Source: Natrialba aegyptia DSM 13077
Lineage (GTDB): Archaea; Halobacteriota; Halobacteria; Halobacteriales; Natrialbaceae
DNA length: 54,995 bases
Assembly: GCF_000337535.1 (NCBI RefSeq)
Contig: NZ_AOIP01000015.1
Location: 42,068 to 97,062, forward strand
Reading direction: 5' to 3'
In this document: positions 17,336 through 25,959 of the stretch, piece after piece
Layout of the letters: the number at the start of each line of letters is the position of its first letter
Numbering within the stretch: position 1 is the stretch's first letter
The notes under the pieces: model-generated
What the model saw: only the letters and a program-made list of their open reading frames with translations
Database searches by the model: none
Told to the model about the DNA's origin: nothing
Program-made: the position numbers and the translations under genes

Positions 17336-19765
17336 CTACACGGTCGAATCCGGCGCGAGCACCTCGATCGGGTGGGGAACGTCCCGCTCGAGTAACGCCT
17401 CGAGCTGGTCGCCGCAGGAGGTTCCCGAGGCGACGACCAGATCCGTCCCCCCGTGGTCGAACTCCCGGGCAAGCCGGTCGCCAACGTCCATACTGACCTC
17501 GTAGTACTCCCGCTTGTAGCCGAAGGAACCGGCCATCCCGCAGCACTCGACCGAGGAAGTCCGTGGCGCGTAGCCACAGCGCTCGAGCAGGGCCGTCGTC
17601 GGCGCTTCGAGATCGAGCGTGCGCTGCTGGCAGTGCGAGTGGTAGGCGATCGACCGGTTGCCATCTCCATCTCCATCTCTATCTCCATCGCCATCCTCAC
17701 CACCATCGCTATCGCCCGTCGAGAGCACGCTCGGGTCCGCCCCCTTCTCGAGCAGGCCGAAGACGAACTCGCAGATCTCGTAGGTGTTGTCCCGCAGGCG
17801 TTCGAACGACCGTTCCGGCAGGAATCGTTCGTACTCGCGCTGGAACGCCGCCAGGTCGGACGGTTCGATGACGACGACATCGCGGCCCGCGTCCAGGTCT
17901 TCGGCCAGCGCGGCGTAGACCCGGCTGGCCTGTCGATCCGCCGTCGCAACCATCCCCTGCGAGAGGGGTGCACGCCCGCTTTCGGGCAGGTCGGGAACCG
18001 AGACGGGAACGCCGAGCGCCTCGAGCGTTCGGACGGCGGCTTTCCCGCGGTCGGTGTCGACGTAGTTGGTGTAGATATCTGGGTAGAGGACGACCTCGCG
18101 GTCGAGTTCACTGTGTCGATCTTCCGGACCGGCGGCCGCTGCCCGTCGTCTCGATTCGCGTTCGCCGCCGCGGGCCGCGAACCAGTCGACGAGCGATCGT
18201 CGTTCGAACGTCGGCAGGTCCCGTCGACGGTCAATCCCGAGCGTGCGCTCGAGCAGCGAGCGGACGAGTTCGGTGTCGCCGAGCCAGTTCGAGACGGGCG
18301 CGGTCGCGCTGCCGAGTTTCGTCACGGTGGCAATATTGCCGAAGAAGCGCTTCCCGAGGTCGAATCCGTCCGGTTCGTCGTCCGGCGTCAGGCCGTCGAC
18401 GAGGAAGTCGTAGGCCTCGGGGTCGTCGTCGCGGTTGACGCGGTCCCTGACGACGGTGTTGATCCAGGGGATATCGATCTTCACCGGGCAGGCGTCGACG
18501 CAGCGCGTGCAGCCGGTACAGAGATCGTTGAACTCGGCTGCGGAATCCTGTCCGTGGACGCCGGCCTCCCAGCCGGTAGCGATGCCGCCGGAGTAGGTCT
18601 CGCCACCGAAGCCGTGGCCGCCGACGGACTGGAAGTTCGCACACGAGTTCGAACAGGCACCACAGCGGATGCAGTAAAGCGTCTCCCGCAGTTGGTCGTC
18701 CTCGCGCATGTCCGTGCGGCCGTTGTCGAGGAGAACGAGGTGGAACTCGCGGTCTCGGTTGGCGCCAGCGGTGCCATCATCGCCGCCGAGCGGTTCGTCG
18801 GGTGACTCGAAGTCGACGGTCGGCGAGTTCGTCGGCGGCGAGAGCATCGTCACGTACTGGGAGAGCGGCTGCCCCGTCGCGCTCTTTGCGATCAGGTCGA
18901 CGAACGGTTCGAGGTCGCGAACCGAGGGGATCAGTTTCTCGACGCCGGCGATGGCGACGTGCGTATCGGGCGTGACGGCGCACTTGCGGGCGTTGCCCTC
19001 GTTCGTCACGAGCGCGATCGTTCCGCTGTCGGCGGCGACGAAGTTCGCACCAGTAATGCCGACGTCGGCGGCCTGAATACGCTCGCCGAGGTGGTCGCGG
19101 GCGAATCTCGTGAGCGCTTCCGGCGTGTCGAACTCGACGTCGGGGTCGAACTGTTCGACGAACAGGTCGGCGATTTCCTCGCGAGTGAGGTGCATCGCGG
19201 GGCCGACGATGTGCGAGGGCGTGTCGTCCGCGACCTGGAGGACCCACTCGCCGAGGTCGGTTTCGGTGACGTCGATACCGTCAGCTTCGAGGGCGTCGTT
19301 GAGGTCGATCTCCTCGGTCGTCATCGATTTGGATTTGACGACCGACGGCCGGTTTCTGTCGCCATCGCCGGCCCCGCTTTCCTCGCTGCCGGTAGCCGCT
19401 TCCGAGCCATCGGTGTCCGCGCGGTCTTCGACCACGTCGGCCACGTACGCGTTCGCGTCGGCGGCGTCGTCCGCGAGGTAGACCGTGCCGCCGTTCGCTT
19501 CGACCGCCTCGCGGACCGTCTCGATCAACTCGGGGAGACGATCGATGGCATCTTCTTTGATCGCCCGCGCCTCGGTTCGCAGCGCGTCGAGGTTGTCCGT
19601 CTCGTCGTAGGCCTGCGCACGGCGATAGTTCGAGACGCTGGTCTGGGTGTGGATCGCTTCGCCTTCGGTCTCGAGCAGGTGACGGAGGTGGGCGGCAGTT
19701 TCCGCTCGCGAGTTCGGTGCTGCGCCCGTGTCGGACTGGCCTGGTTCGTGGCTGCGTTCGGCCAT
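17336..19765 (-). CDS. LutB-LutA fusion: LUD domain, 2x4Fe-4S and CCG-domain lactate-utilisation oxidoreductase
   Basis: 809 residues. Order: LUD domain (about 65-310, with K-S-K-S-M-T-T-E-E-I and G-I-T-G-A-N-F), two ferredoxin-like clusters (C365, C368, C371, C375 and C416, C419, C422, C426), then a CCG region like LutA/GlpC ending with C-C-G-M-A-G-S-F-G at 741. In bacteria these parts are two proteins, LutB and LutA, which with LutC oxidise L-lactate to pyruvate at the membrane. Here they are one chain; the first of the two usual CCG motifs is degenerate, so one cluster site may be lost. A Gly/Asp hexamer-coded linker interrupts the CCG part. It is transcribed after lutC, 3 bp apart. Confidence 0.88.
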   Translation of the reverse strand: MAERSHEPGQSDTGAAPNSRAETAAHLRHLLETEGEAIHTQTSVSNYRRAQAYDETDNLDALRTEARAIKEDAIDRLPELIETVREAVEANGGTVYLADDAADANAYVADVVEDRADTDGSEAATGSEESGAGDGDRNRPSVVKSKSMTTEEIDLNDALEADGIDVTETDLGEWVLQVADDTPSHIVGPAMHLTREEIADLFVEQFDPDVEFDTPEALTRFARDHLGERIQAADVGITGANFVAADSGTIALVTNEGNARKCAVTPDTHVAIAGVEKLIPSVRDLEPFVDLIAKSATGQPLSQYVTMLSPPTNSPTVDFESPDEPLGGDDGTAGANRDREFHLVLLDNGRTDMREDDQLRETLYCIRCGACSNSCANFQSVGGHGFGGETYSGGIATGWEAGVHGQDSAAEFNDLCTGCTRCVDACPVKIDIPWINTVVRDRVNRDDDPEAYDFLVDGLTPDDEPDGFDLGKRFFGNIATVTKLGSATAPVSNWLGDTELVRSLLERTLGIDRRRDLPTFERRSLVDWFAARGGERESRRRAAAAGPEDRHSELDREVVLYPDIYTNYVDTDRGKAAVRTLEALGVPVSVPDLPESGRAPLSQGMVATADRQASRVYAALAEDLDAGRDVVVIEPSDLAAFQREYERFLPERSFERLRDNTYEICEFVFGLLEKGADPSVLSTGDSDGGEDGDGDRDGDGDGNRSIAYHSHCQQRTLDLEAPTTALLERCGYAPRTSSVECCGMAGSFGYKREYYEVSMDVGDRLAREFDHGGTDLVVASGTSCGDQLEALLERDVPHPIEVLAPDSTV
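17661..17719 (-). repeat. Hexamer microsatellite inside the LutB-LutA fusion gene
   Basis: On the plus strand about nine imperfect CCATCT/CCATCG-type hexamers follow each other; read on the coding strand they give alternating Asp and Gly in a linker of the CCG region. The tract keeps the frame, so it is likely a tolerated length-variable linker. Confidence 0.7.
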
Positions 19766-19768
19766 CGG

Positions 19769-20275
19769 TTATCGGTCCTCCAGTACGACGACGGTGACCT
19801 CGCCGGGGCCGTGGACGCCGTGGACGAGTCCGCCCATGTCGGCGGTCGCGCTCCGGCCCGTCGCGAAGACGATGCTGTCGCCGCCGGCCGCGAACCGGTC
19901 GGCGAGGCGGTCGAATCCGGCCCCGATGTCCGGGACGATATCGCTCGCCGCGACGACGGCGACGTGGTGCTCCGGGTAGAGGCTGACCGGTTCGTCGCCG
20001 GCTGCCCGTGACTCGATCGCGACGGTACCGTACTCCGCGATCGCAAACGTGGCCGGCGTGATGCCGGTTCGGGCGTCCGCGAGTTCAGTAGCCGTCGGCT
20101 CCGCCGCGACTCGTTCGGGAAGCGAAACGCCGTCGAACGGCAGCGGGACGCCGACGGCCGGGGTTTCGAGGACCGCGTCGAGCCGGTCGGTCGCACCGGC
20201 CGCCGACGTGAACGCGACGCTCACCGCGAGTTCGTCGAGGCTGCGTTCAAATCGGCCGACTGTATCGGTTGTCAT
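19769..20275 (-). CDS. LUD domain protein, LutC-like
   Basis: 168 residues. It has the LUD core seen in LutC: T-G-I-T-P-A-T-F-A-I-A-E-Y-G-T-V-A-I, Y-P-E-H-H-V-A-V-V, and the C-terminal G-P-G-E-V-T-V-V-V-L. It is the third component of the lactate utilisation system and the first gene of a two-gene operon with the LutBA fusion (3 bp spacing). CTATTGG about 28 nt before the start on the minus strand may be its TATA box. No lactate permease or FAD lactate dehydrogenase is seen beside it. Confidence 0.85.
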   Translation of the reverse strand: MTTDTVGRFERSLDELAVSVAFTSAAGATDRLDAVLETPAVGVPLPFDGVSLPERVAAEPTATELADARTGITPATFAIAEYGTVAIESRAAGDEPVSLYPEHHVAVVAASDIVPDIGAGFDRLADRFAAGGDSIVFATGRSATADMGGLVHGVHGPGEVTVVVLEDR

Positions 20276-20658
20276 TATCTACCATGTTCTGGTGGGAGAC
20301 CAATAGCGTGGCGGTCGTCTCGATCCCGCCCTGATCGGAATTGTGCTCCCCATTCACACACCACCCAAAGCGCTATATCGGTCGTTCCTGAAGTAAACGC
20401 GAGGACATGGAGACCCTTTTCAGCCGGTAAGCCGGGATCGCTCGCCGCCGTCGTGAGCGGCAGTTTCGGACCGAGAGTACCGCGTTCACATCGGACACCG
20501 AACAAGTTCGGGTCCGCGAAGACGCGACACTGCGAAATCGCAACGCGGCGAAACCACACGGCGAGCACCCGGCCGTCACCACGTCGAGAGCCGCGGCTCC
20601 CGCGCGAACCGCGGCGAGCACCGATTCCGTCCCGACTCATGCCACCGAACACCCACTC
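20276..20658. other. 383-bp region between lutC and hflX without a gene
   Basis: No ORF with credible codon use or homology is seen on either strand. The lutC promoter should lie in the first 35 bp. GCTATATCG near 20371 could be a TATA box, which would give hflX a leader of roughly 260 nt. The stretch holds a perfect 12-bp palindrome (GAGCCGCGGCTC, 20588-20599). I recognise no tRNA, RNase P or SRP RNA. Confidence 0.5.
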
Positions 20659-21993
20659 ATGGTACAATCGAACACGCCGACTCGACGCACAGTCATCGCG
20701 AAACGATCAGCAACCGCTCCCGTGGATACCGACGAAATCACCGAGTTAGCCCGCGCAACCGGACACGAAATCGTCGCCGAACGCACCCAGGTCGGTCCCG
20801 AGGACCCCGGCACCCACTTCGGGACCGGCAAGGTCACCGAACTCGCCAGGACCGTCGCGGACCGAAACGCCGAGCGCGTCGTCGTCGACGGCGAACTGAC
20901 GCCGAATCAGCACCACGCGCTCGCGTCGGCGATGCCGGACGAGACGGCCGTCATCGACCGCTACCGGCTCGTTCTCGAACGGTTCGAGGACGGTGCCGGC
21001 ACGCGCCGCGCGCAACTGCAAGTTGAACTCGCGACGCTGCAATATGAACTCCCACGCGTGATCGAAGCCGCGGACGAAGGGCTACTCAACCGACAAACCG
21101 AAACGGGGTCACCGGTCTATGACATCCGCGATCGAATCGACCGTCTCGAACGCAAACTGTCCGCGTGTCCCGACCCAGCGGCTGAATTTCGAAAACGCCG
21201 TCGCGAAGCGGGATTCGATCTCGTCACGATCGCGGGCTACACCAACGCCGGCAAGTCGACGCTGTTGCACCGGTTCGCCGACGACCTGTCGTACTCGCCA
21301 CCCGCGCGCTCGCGATTGACCGACCAATCACCGGAGACGCCAGCGACGGATCGCTCCGACGACGCCCCGACCGCCACCATCGCGGATCGCCTCTTCGAAA
21401 CCCTCGAAACGACGACGCGGCGAGCGACCATCGGCGGCCGCCCCGTCCTCGCGACCGACACCGTCGGTTTCGTCGACGACCTTCCGCACGAACTCGTCGA
21501 ATCCTTCAGCGCGACGCTCTCGGAGGCGGCCGCCGCGGACGTCGTCGTGCTGGTCGTCGACGCGAGCGATCCCCCGGCCCGCTTTCGCGAGCGGCTCACG
21601 GTCTCGCTCGACGTGCTCGACGCGCAGGGCGTCGACGACGACCGCATCATCACCGCCCTGAACAAAGTCGATCTGCTCAGCGTCCGCGAACGGGCGCGTC
21701 GCTGCTCGGTAGCACGGTCGATCCTCCCGGCATCCGCCTCGGACCCGATCCCGATAAGCGTTCGAACGGGGCGGCACCTCGAACCGCTTCGGACGGCGGT
21801 CCTGGACCGGCTGCCGGCCGAACGGGCGGTGTTTCGGCTGCCGAACTGCGACGACGCAATGTCACTCGTCTCGCGGGCGTACGACCGCACGTCGGTCGAT
21901 ACCGTCGACTACGACGGCGATACCGTGACGCTCGTCTGTCGCGGTCGGCCGTCGGTTATCGAACGGTTGCGAGCGACCGCAGAAGAACTCTAA
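20659..21993 (+). CDS. hflX: Ribosome-associated GTPase HflX
   Basis: 444 residues. The N-terminal HflX domain has P-E-D-P-G-T-H-F-G-T-G-K (nucleotide/ribosome-binding glycine-rich segment) and R-A-Q-L-Q-V-E-L-A-T-L-Q-Y; the GTPase domain has G1 G-Y-T-N-A-G-K-S-T, switch I L-F-E-T-L-E-T-T-T-R-R-A, G3 D-T-V-G-F and G4 N-K-V-D. HflX binds the large subunit and splits stalled ribosomes under stress. Between G1 and switch I there is an extra Ser/Pro/Asp-rich stretch of about 35 residues. The ATG at 20659 fits the family's N-terminus. Confidence 0.93.
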   Translation: MVQSNTPTRRTVIAKRSATAPVDTDEITELARATGHEIVAERTQVGPEDPGTHFGTGKVTELARTVADRNAERVVVDGELTPNQHHALASAMPDETAVIDRYRLVLERFEDGAGTRRAQLQVELATLQYELPRVIEAADEGLLNRQTETGSPVYDIRDRIDRLERKLSACPDPAAEFRKRRREAGFDLVTIAGYTNAGKSTLLHRFADDLSYSPPARSRLTDQSPETPATDRSDDAPTATIADRLFETLETTTRRATIGGRPVLATDTVGFVDDLPHELVESFSATLSEAAAADVVVLVVDASDPPARFRERLTVSLDVLDAQGVDDDRIITALNKVDLLSVRERARRCSVARSILPASASDPIPISVRTGRHLEPLRTAVLDRLPAERAVFRLPNCDDAMSLVSRAYDRTSVDTVDYDGDTVTLVCRGRPSVIERLRATAEEL

Positions 21994-22017
21994 CGCTCGT
22001 TCGGTTCGGCCGCTCGC

Positions 22018-22572
22018 TTACGCTGCTTCGCAGATATCCCGGAAGTTCTCGAAGATCGCGTCGCCCTCCGCAGTGTGGGCGACCTCCGGGTGCCACTGGA
22101 CGCCGTAAAGGTCGCGGTCGGTGTCGCTCATCGCTTCGATGCCGCAGACGTCGCTCGTGGCCGTCCGTTCGAAGCCGTCGGGGAGTTCGACGACCTCGTC
22201 GGCGTGGCTCGCCCAGACCCGCGTTTCGGGGTGCAGGCTCCCGGTGAGCGGGTCGTCCGCGTCGACGAGTTCAACGGTAACGTCGGCGTAGCCGCCGTAG
22301 TCGCCACCCTCGACGCGGCCGCCGAGTTCCTCGGCGATGAGTTGCATTCCGAGACAGATGCCGAGGACGGGGACGTCCGCCTCGAGATACTCGGCGGAAG
22401 CGCCGATGCGGTCCATGTCCGGTCCGCCCGAGAGGACGACGCCGTCCGCATCGATCGCTTCCGGTGGGGTGTCGTTGTCGATCAATTCCGTGTCGACGCC
22501 GAGGTCGCGAAGCGCCCGACGCTCTAAGTGCGTAAACTGCCCGTGGTTGTCCACCACGACGATCTTCGTCAT
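22018..22572 (-). CDS. guaAA: GMP synthase glutamine amidotransferase subunit
   Basis: 184 residues, the normal length of the archaeal stand-alone subunit. It is a class I glutaminase: C73 in G-I-C-L-G-M-Q, with H161 and E163 in Q-W-H-P-E-V completing the triad. It makes ammonia for the separate synthetase subunit (GuaAB), which converts XMP to GMP; that gene is not in the window. GGTTTTTACC-like AT-rich DNA about 28 nt before the start suggests leaderless expression. Confidence 0.95.
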   Translation of the reverse strand: MTKIVVVDNHGQFTHLERRALRDLGVDTELIDNDTPPEAIDADGVVLSGGPDMDRIGASAEYLEADVPVLGICLGMQLIAEELGGRVEGGDYGGYADVTVELVDADDPLTGSLHPETRVWASHADEVVELPDGFERTATSDVCGIEAMSDTDRDLYGVQWHPEVAHTAEGDAIFENFRDICEAA

Positions 22573-22730
22573 TACGGGCCTCTAGCCAGTCACTCGGTAA
22601 AAACGGTCCGGAAGCGAAACGCCACATGATGGCGGTATTTCGTCTCCCGGCGGCTTCTCGGATGGCCTGCATCGCTGGCCACCGCTGCTGCTGTCCTACT
22701 GCTGTTGTCCCACTGCCGCTGTCCGGTACG

Positions 22731-22736
22731 TTTATA
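22731..22736 (+). promoter_or_regulatory. Candidate TATA box for the small membrane protein at 22755
   Basis: TTTATA sits 22-28 nt before two in-frame ATGs (22755 and 22761) of a tiny gene. This spacing is what lets a leaderless start be assumed. Confidence 0.55.
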
Positions 22737-22754
22737 CGCTCGTCAGCGAACGGT

Positions 22755-22901
22755 ATGGATATGGCAGTCGATCTCAACGAGTTCAAGCATCCGGCCTGGA
22801 TCACCGCGCTCGGAACGGGCGCTGGCTACCTGTTGCTCCTCGCGGTGTTGACGATCGCCCTTTTCGTCGTGCCGTGGCTCGTCTTCTCGGCATTGCTGTA
22901 A
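22755..22901 (+). CDS. Small single-helix membrane protein
   Basis: 48 residues (46 if ATG 22761 is used, which the TATA spacing slightly favours). A short hydrophilic N-terminus (V-D-L-N-E-F-K-H-P) is followed by about 30 hydrophobic residues, possibly two closely packed helices, ending at the stop. I recall near-identical tiny proteins in other haloarchaea, which argues that it is a real gene, but I know no function. Confidence 0.65.
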   Translation: MDMAVDLNEFKHPAWITALGTGAGYLLLLAVLTIALFVVPWLVFSALL

Positions 22902-22986
22902 GAGAAAGGGGAGAGAGCCAGACGTTACGTCTTCCCACGCGTTCGAGCCTCGCTGCGCTACCGACGGTGAAACGACCGTCGGCGGA

Positions 22987-23895
22987 TTACACCCGTTTGC
23001 CGGTTCCGAACTCGAGGACGCTCGGATAATCCGCGATAAGCCCGTCGACGCCCAGTTCGAGGGGCCGGCGTGCCTCCTGCCAGGTATCGACGGTGTAGAC
23101 GTTCACCGCACGGCCCTCCTCGTGAGCCGTTTCGACGAGTTCGGTATCGAGGACGCCGAGCGACGGGTTGACCGCCTCGGCATCGAGTTCGCGCGCGATC
23201 TGCAGATTTTCGTCTTTGTTCGACCCGAAGAGCTTCGCGACCGACACGCTCGGATCGACGTTCCGGACCGCCTCGAGCGCGGCCGTCTGGAACGAGGAGA
23301 CGTAGAACTCGCCCGGATAGTCGGCTGCGATCGAGAGGGTGCGTTCGGCGACTTCCTGCCAGGAGTAGTCGCCGTTGTCCTTGAACTCGATGTTCATCGT
23401 GACGTTCGGGCGGGCGGCGTCGAGAACCGCCGCAAGCGTCGGCACCGTTTCCCCGCTCTCGAGAACTTCGGCTCCGAGCACCGTTTCGGCGGGCGTCTCG
23501 GCGACGCGTCCCGTCTCGTCGGTCAGATCGTCGAGGAACTCGTCGTGGAAGACGACGATTTCGCCGTCCGCTGACGGTTGAATGTCGATCTCGATGCGAT
23601 CCGCTCGGAGCCGCGACGCACCGGCGACCGCCGCGACCGTGTTTTCCGGGTAGATATCGGCGTACCCGCGGTGTGCAGTCAGGTGTGGACCGTGCGTCGC
23701 ACCGGAGCGAGAGCGCTCAGACGGGGCTACTCGGTCGTCGCCCTCCCGTGCCGCACCGGTGTCGCTCATACCGACGGTCCCGACTGCGAGTCCCGTAACT
23801 GCTCCGATCGTTCCGAGGATCGTCCGCCGACCGGCCGCGCCAGCTGTGTGCCGTTGCTGTGCCGTCTTGTCGGAATCGGGCTGTCTTCCCGCCAT
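22987..23895 (-). CDS. Exported glycerophosphodiester phosphodiesterase (GDPD family)
   Basis: 302 residues. Twin arginines before a hydrophobic run (G-R-R-T-I-L-G-T-I-G-A-V) mark a Tat signal. The catalytic domain (about 75-300) has H-R-G-Y with E-N-T, E-I-D-I-Q at strand 2 and F-H-D-E, the acid/base and metal ligands of GDPD enzymes, which cut glycerophosphodiesters into sn-glycerol-3-phosphate and an alcohol; in archaea the substrate could be sn-glycerol-1-phosphate lipids. ATG 23895 is chosen over the upstream frame start at 23922 because TATATAAAC-like DNA (23931-23938) stands about 40 nt before it. Confidence 0.87.
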   Translation of the reverse strand: MAGRQPDSDKTAQQRHTAGAAGRRTILGTIGAVTGLAVGTVGMSDTGAAREGDDRVAPSERSRSGATHGPHLTAHRGYADIYPENTVAAVAGASRLRADRIEIDIQPSADGEIVVFHDEFLDDLTDETGRVAETPAETVLGAEVLESGETVPTLAAVLDAARPNVTMNIEFKDNGDYSWQEVAERTLSIAADYPGEFYVSSFQTAALEAVRNVDPSVSVAKLFGSNKDENLQIARELDAEAVNPSLGVLDTELVETAHEEGRAVNVYTVDTWQEARRPLELGVDGLIADYPSVLEFGTGKRV

Positions 23896-23929
23896 CACGA
23901 CGGACCACCCGACTGACAACAAAGATCGT

Positions 23930-23939
23930 TTATATGAGT
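23930..23939 (-). promoter_or_regulatory. Candidate TATA box of the GDPD gene
   Basis: CATATAAACG on the minus strand, in an AT-rich island (23925-23960) between two GC-rich genes; about 40 nt upstream of ATG 23895, so a short leader is likely. Confidence 0.5.
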
Positions 23940-24088
23940 GCTACATATCACAAATTCTGCTCCGTGCTGGTATAGAGAGATTCTCGATCCCGTGCGCGAA
24001 AAGCGGCCGCTGGCGAGTTCACGATCGTCGGCAGAAATGATAGTAGACGGTTCCTCGAAACAGCCGACAGCCCAACAGGAGCGACCGA

Positions 24089-25306
24089 TCAGGCGAACGT
24101 CTTCGACACGTCTTCGGTCTCGTCGGATTCGGCCTGGACCTTGTCCCAGGCGTTCTCGAAGTCCGCCATCTGAATCTCGGTGCGGTCGTCGCGGATGGCG
24201 AACATCCCGGCCTCGGTACAGACCGCTTTGATGTCGGCACCGGAGGCCTCGTCAGCCGCTTCGGCGAGTGCGCTGAACTCGACGTCGTCGGCGACGTTCA
24301 TGCCGCGGGTGTGGATCTCGAAGATGATCTCGCGGCCCTCCTGGTTCGGCTTCGGAACTTCGATGAGGCGGTCGAAGCGACCGGGACGGAGGATCGCGCG
24401 GTCTAGCATGTCGAAGCGGTTGGTCGCGGCGATGATGCGGATTTCGCCGCGGTCCTCGAAGCCGTCCATTTCGCTCAGGAGTTGCATCATCGTCCGCTGG
24501 ACCTCGGCGTCGCCGGAGGTCTTCGACTCCGTGCGCTTGGCGGCGATGGCGTCGATTTCGTCGATGAAGATGACGGCGGGTTCGTGCTCGCGTGCGACCT
24601 TGAACAGGTCCCGGACCAGTTTGGCTCCCTCGCCGATGAACTTGTGGACGAGTTCGGAGCCGGCCATCTTGATGAAGGTGGCGTTGGTCTGGTTGGCGAC
24701 GGCCTTTGCGAGCATGGTCTTCCCGGTGCCCGGCGGGCCGTACAGCAGGACGCCACTCGGCGGGTCGATCCCGACATCGTCGAACATGTCGGGCTTCTCG
24801 AGGGGCATCTCGACGGTTTCGCGGACTTCCTGCATCTGGTCTTCGAGGCCGCCGATGTCCTCGTAGCTGACTTCGGGACTCTCGGTGACTTCCATGACGC
24901 GGGCCCGAACGTCGGTTTCGTTGGAGAGCGTCTTGACGATAGAGAGGGAGTTGTTGACGGCGACGCGGGCGTCGGGGTCGATCTCCTCGCGCATCTCGTC
25001 GGTCACTTCGGTCAGGGCTTCCTGGTTGTTCCCGTGCTGTTTGATGATGATGCCCTCGTCGGTGAGTTCCTGGACGGTGGCGACGAACAGCGGGGACTGC
25101 TTTAGCTTCTTGTTCTCGTGCGTGAGCCGCTCGAGTTTCTGCTGGTACTTGTTGTTCTCGGCGTTCGCGTCGAGGAGTTTGTCGCGCATCTCCTCGTTTT
25201 GCGACTCGAGGATTTCCAGCTGATCCTCGAGCGCCTGGATTTTCTCCTGTTGGGACGCCTCGTCCTCGTCATATGGGAGGTCGACGTCGTCCACAGTGTC
25301 AGTCAT
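24089..25306 (-). CDS. pan: Proteasome-activating nucleotidase (PAN)
   Basis: 405 residues from ATG 25306 (GTG 25309 precedes it). Order: N-terminal coiled coil (about 18-70), OB fold, then one AAA+ domain with Walker A G-P-P-G-T-G-K-T, Walker B V-I-F-I-D-E-I-D-A, and second region A-T-N-R-F-D-M-L-D-R-A-I-L-R-P-G-R. The hexamer unfolds proteins and feeds them into the 20S proteasome. The usual C-terminal HbYX (hydrophobic-Tyr-any) that docks in the 20S pocket is not present: the chain ends K-T-F-A. Haloarchaea often have two PANs; only one is here. Confidence 0.95.
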   Translation of the reverse strand: MTDTVDDVDLPYDEDEASQQEKIQALEDQLEILESQNEEMRDKLLDANAENNKYQQKLERLTHENKKLKQSPLFVATVQELTDEGIIIKQHGNNQEALTEVTDEMREEIDPDARVAVNNSLSIVKTLSNETDVRARVMEVTESPEVSYEDIGGLEDQMQEVRETVEMPLEKPDMFDDVGIDPPSGVLLYGPPGTGKTMLAKAVANQTNATFIKMAGSELVHKFIGEGAKLVRDLFKVAREHEPAVIFIDEIDAIAAKRTESKTSGDAEVQRTMMQLLSEMDGFEDRGEIRIIAATNRFDMLDRAILRPGRFDRLIEVPKPNQEGREIIFEIHTRGMNVADDVEFSALAEAADEASGADIKAVCTEAGMFAIRDDRTEIQMADFENAWDKVQAESDETEDVSKTFA

Positions 25307-25548
25307 CACCCGTTCCTTGGGTGTTGGTTCATAAGAGGCTTCGGGTCATCTGTCCCCGCTGAAGCCGGTTGTGCCGACAGATTCAACCGGCTTCGATTCC
25401 GCCGCTTCTCGCCGAGACCCGCTCGGTGACCCGTCTCTCCAGCCGCGTTCCACGACGAGTTCAGTGCTCCATCACGCGCTAGATATAACCACAAAGCATT
25501 ATACGAAACAGAAAATATTATCATCTCGTATTCGGTAATGGGTATACG

Positions 25549-25821
25549 ATGAGTGCTTCAGAGACGTTTCGTCAGGAGACCGAACAGGAGCGAGGAAGTT
25601 GGGACGACGTTCGCGAACTCCCCCCGAGTGCTAAACTCGTTGCAAAGGTCCTCGAGTACAACGATACGATGACCCAACAGCAGATCGCCGACGAGACCCT
25701 GCTCCCCGCTCGAACGGTGCGCTACGCGCTGAACCGGCTCGACGAGGAGAACGTCGTCGACGCTCGCTTTTCCTTCTCGGACGCCCGCAAGCGCCTGTAC
25801 AGTCTCGATATCGACGCCTGA
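25549..25821 (+). CDS. Small winged-helix transcriptional regulator (MarR/TrmB-like)
   Basis: 90 residues. A helix-turn-helix (M-T-Q-Q-Q-I-A-D-E-T-L-L-P-A-R-T-V-R-Y-A-L) followed by a short wing (F-S-F-S-D-A-R-K-R-L-Y) is the minimal winged helix of haloarchaeal MarR/TrmB-type regulators. There is no ligand domain. An AT-rich upstream zone (25495-25540) holds the promoter. Its targets are unknown; it is divergent from pan, so pan could be among them. Confidence 0.82.
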   Translation: MSASETFRQETEQERGSWDDVRELPPSAKLVAKVLEYNDTMTQQQIADETLLPARTVRYALNRLDEENVVDARFSFSDARKRLYSLDIDA

Positions 25822-25927
25822 ACGGCCACAATCGGAACCCGCGGCGATGTAGATAATTCGATCCGCGAGCCGTCGTTCCCGAGTCGAGATTTCTCAGCGA
25901 AGACTACTTTCACTCCGGTCGCGGAAC

Positions 25928-25936
25928 CTCTTTAGG
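25928..25936 (+). promoter_or_regulatory. Candidate TATA box of the mre11-rad50 operon
   Basis: CTCTTTAGG, centred about 28 nt before ATG 25960; consistent with a leaderless transcript. Confidence 0.45.
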
Positions 25937-25959
25937 GCCCACACACCAATGACGGGTAG

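Noticed and set aside
20659-20749. 98-codon alternative ORF (from 20453) over the hflX start
   Set aside because: Arg/Pro/Thr shadow composition with no similarity; hflX frame has clear GTPase motifs.
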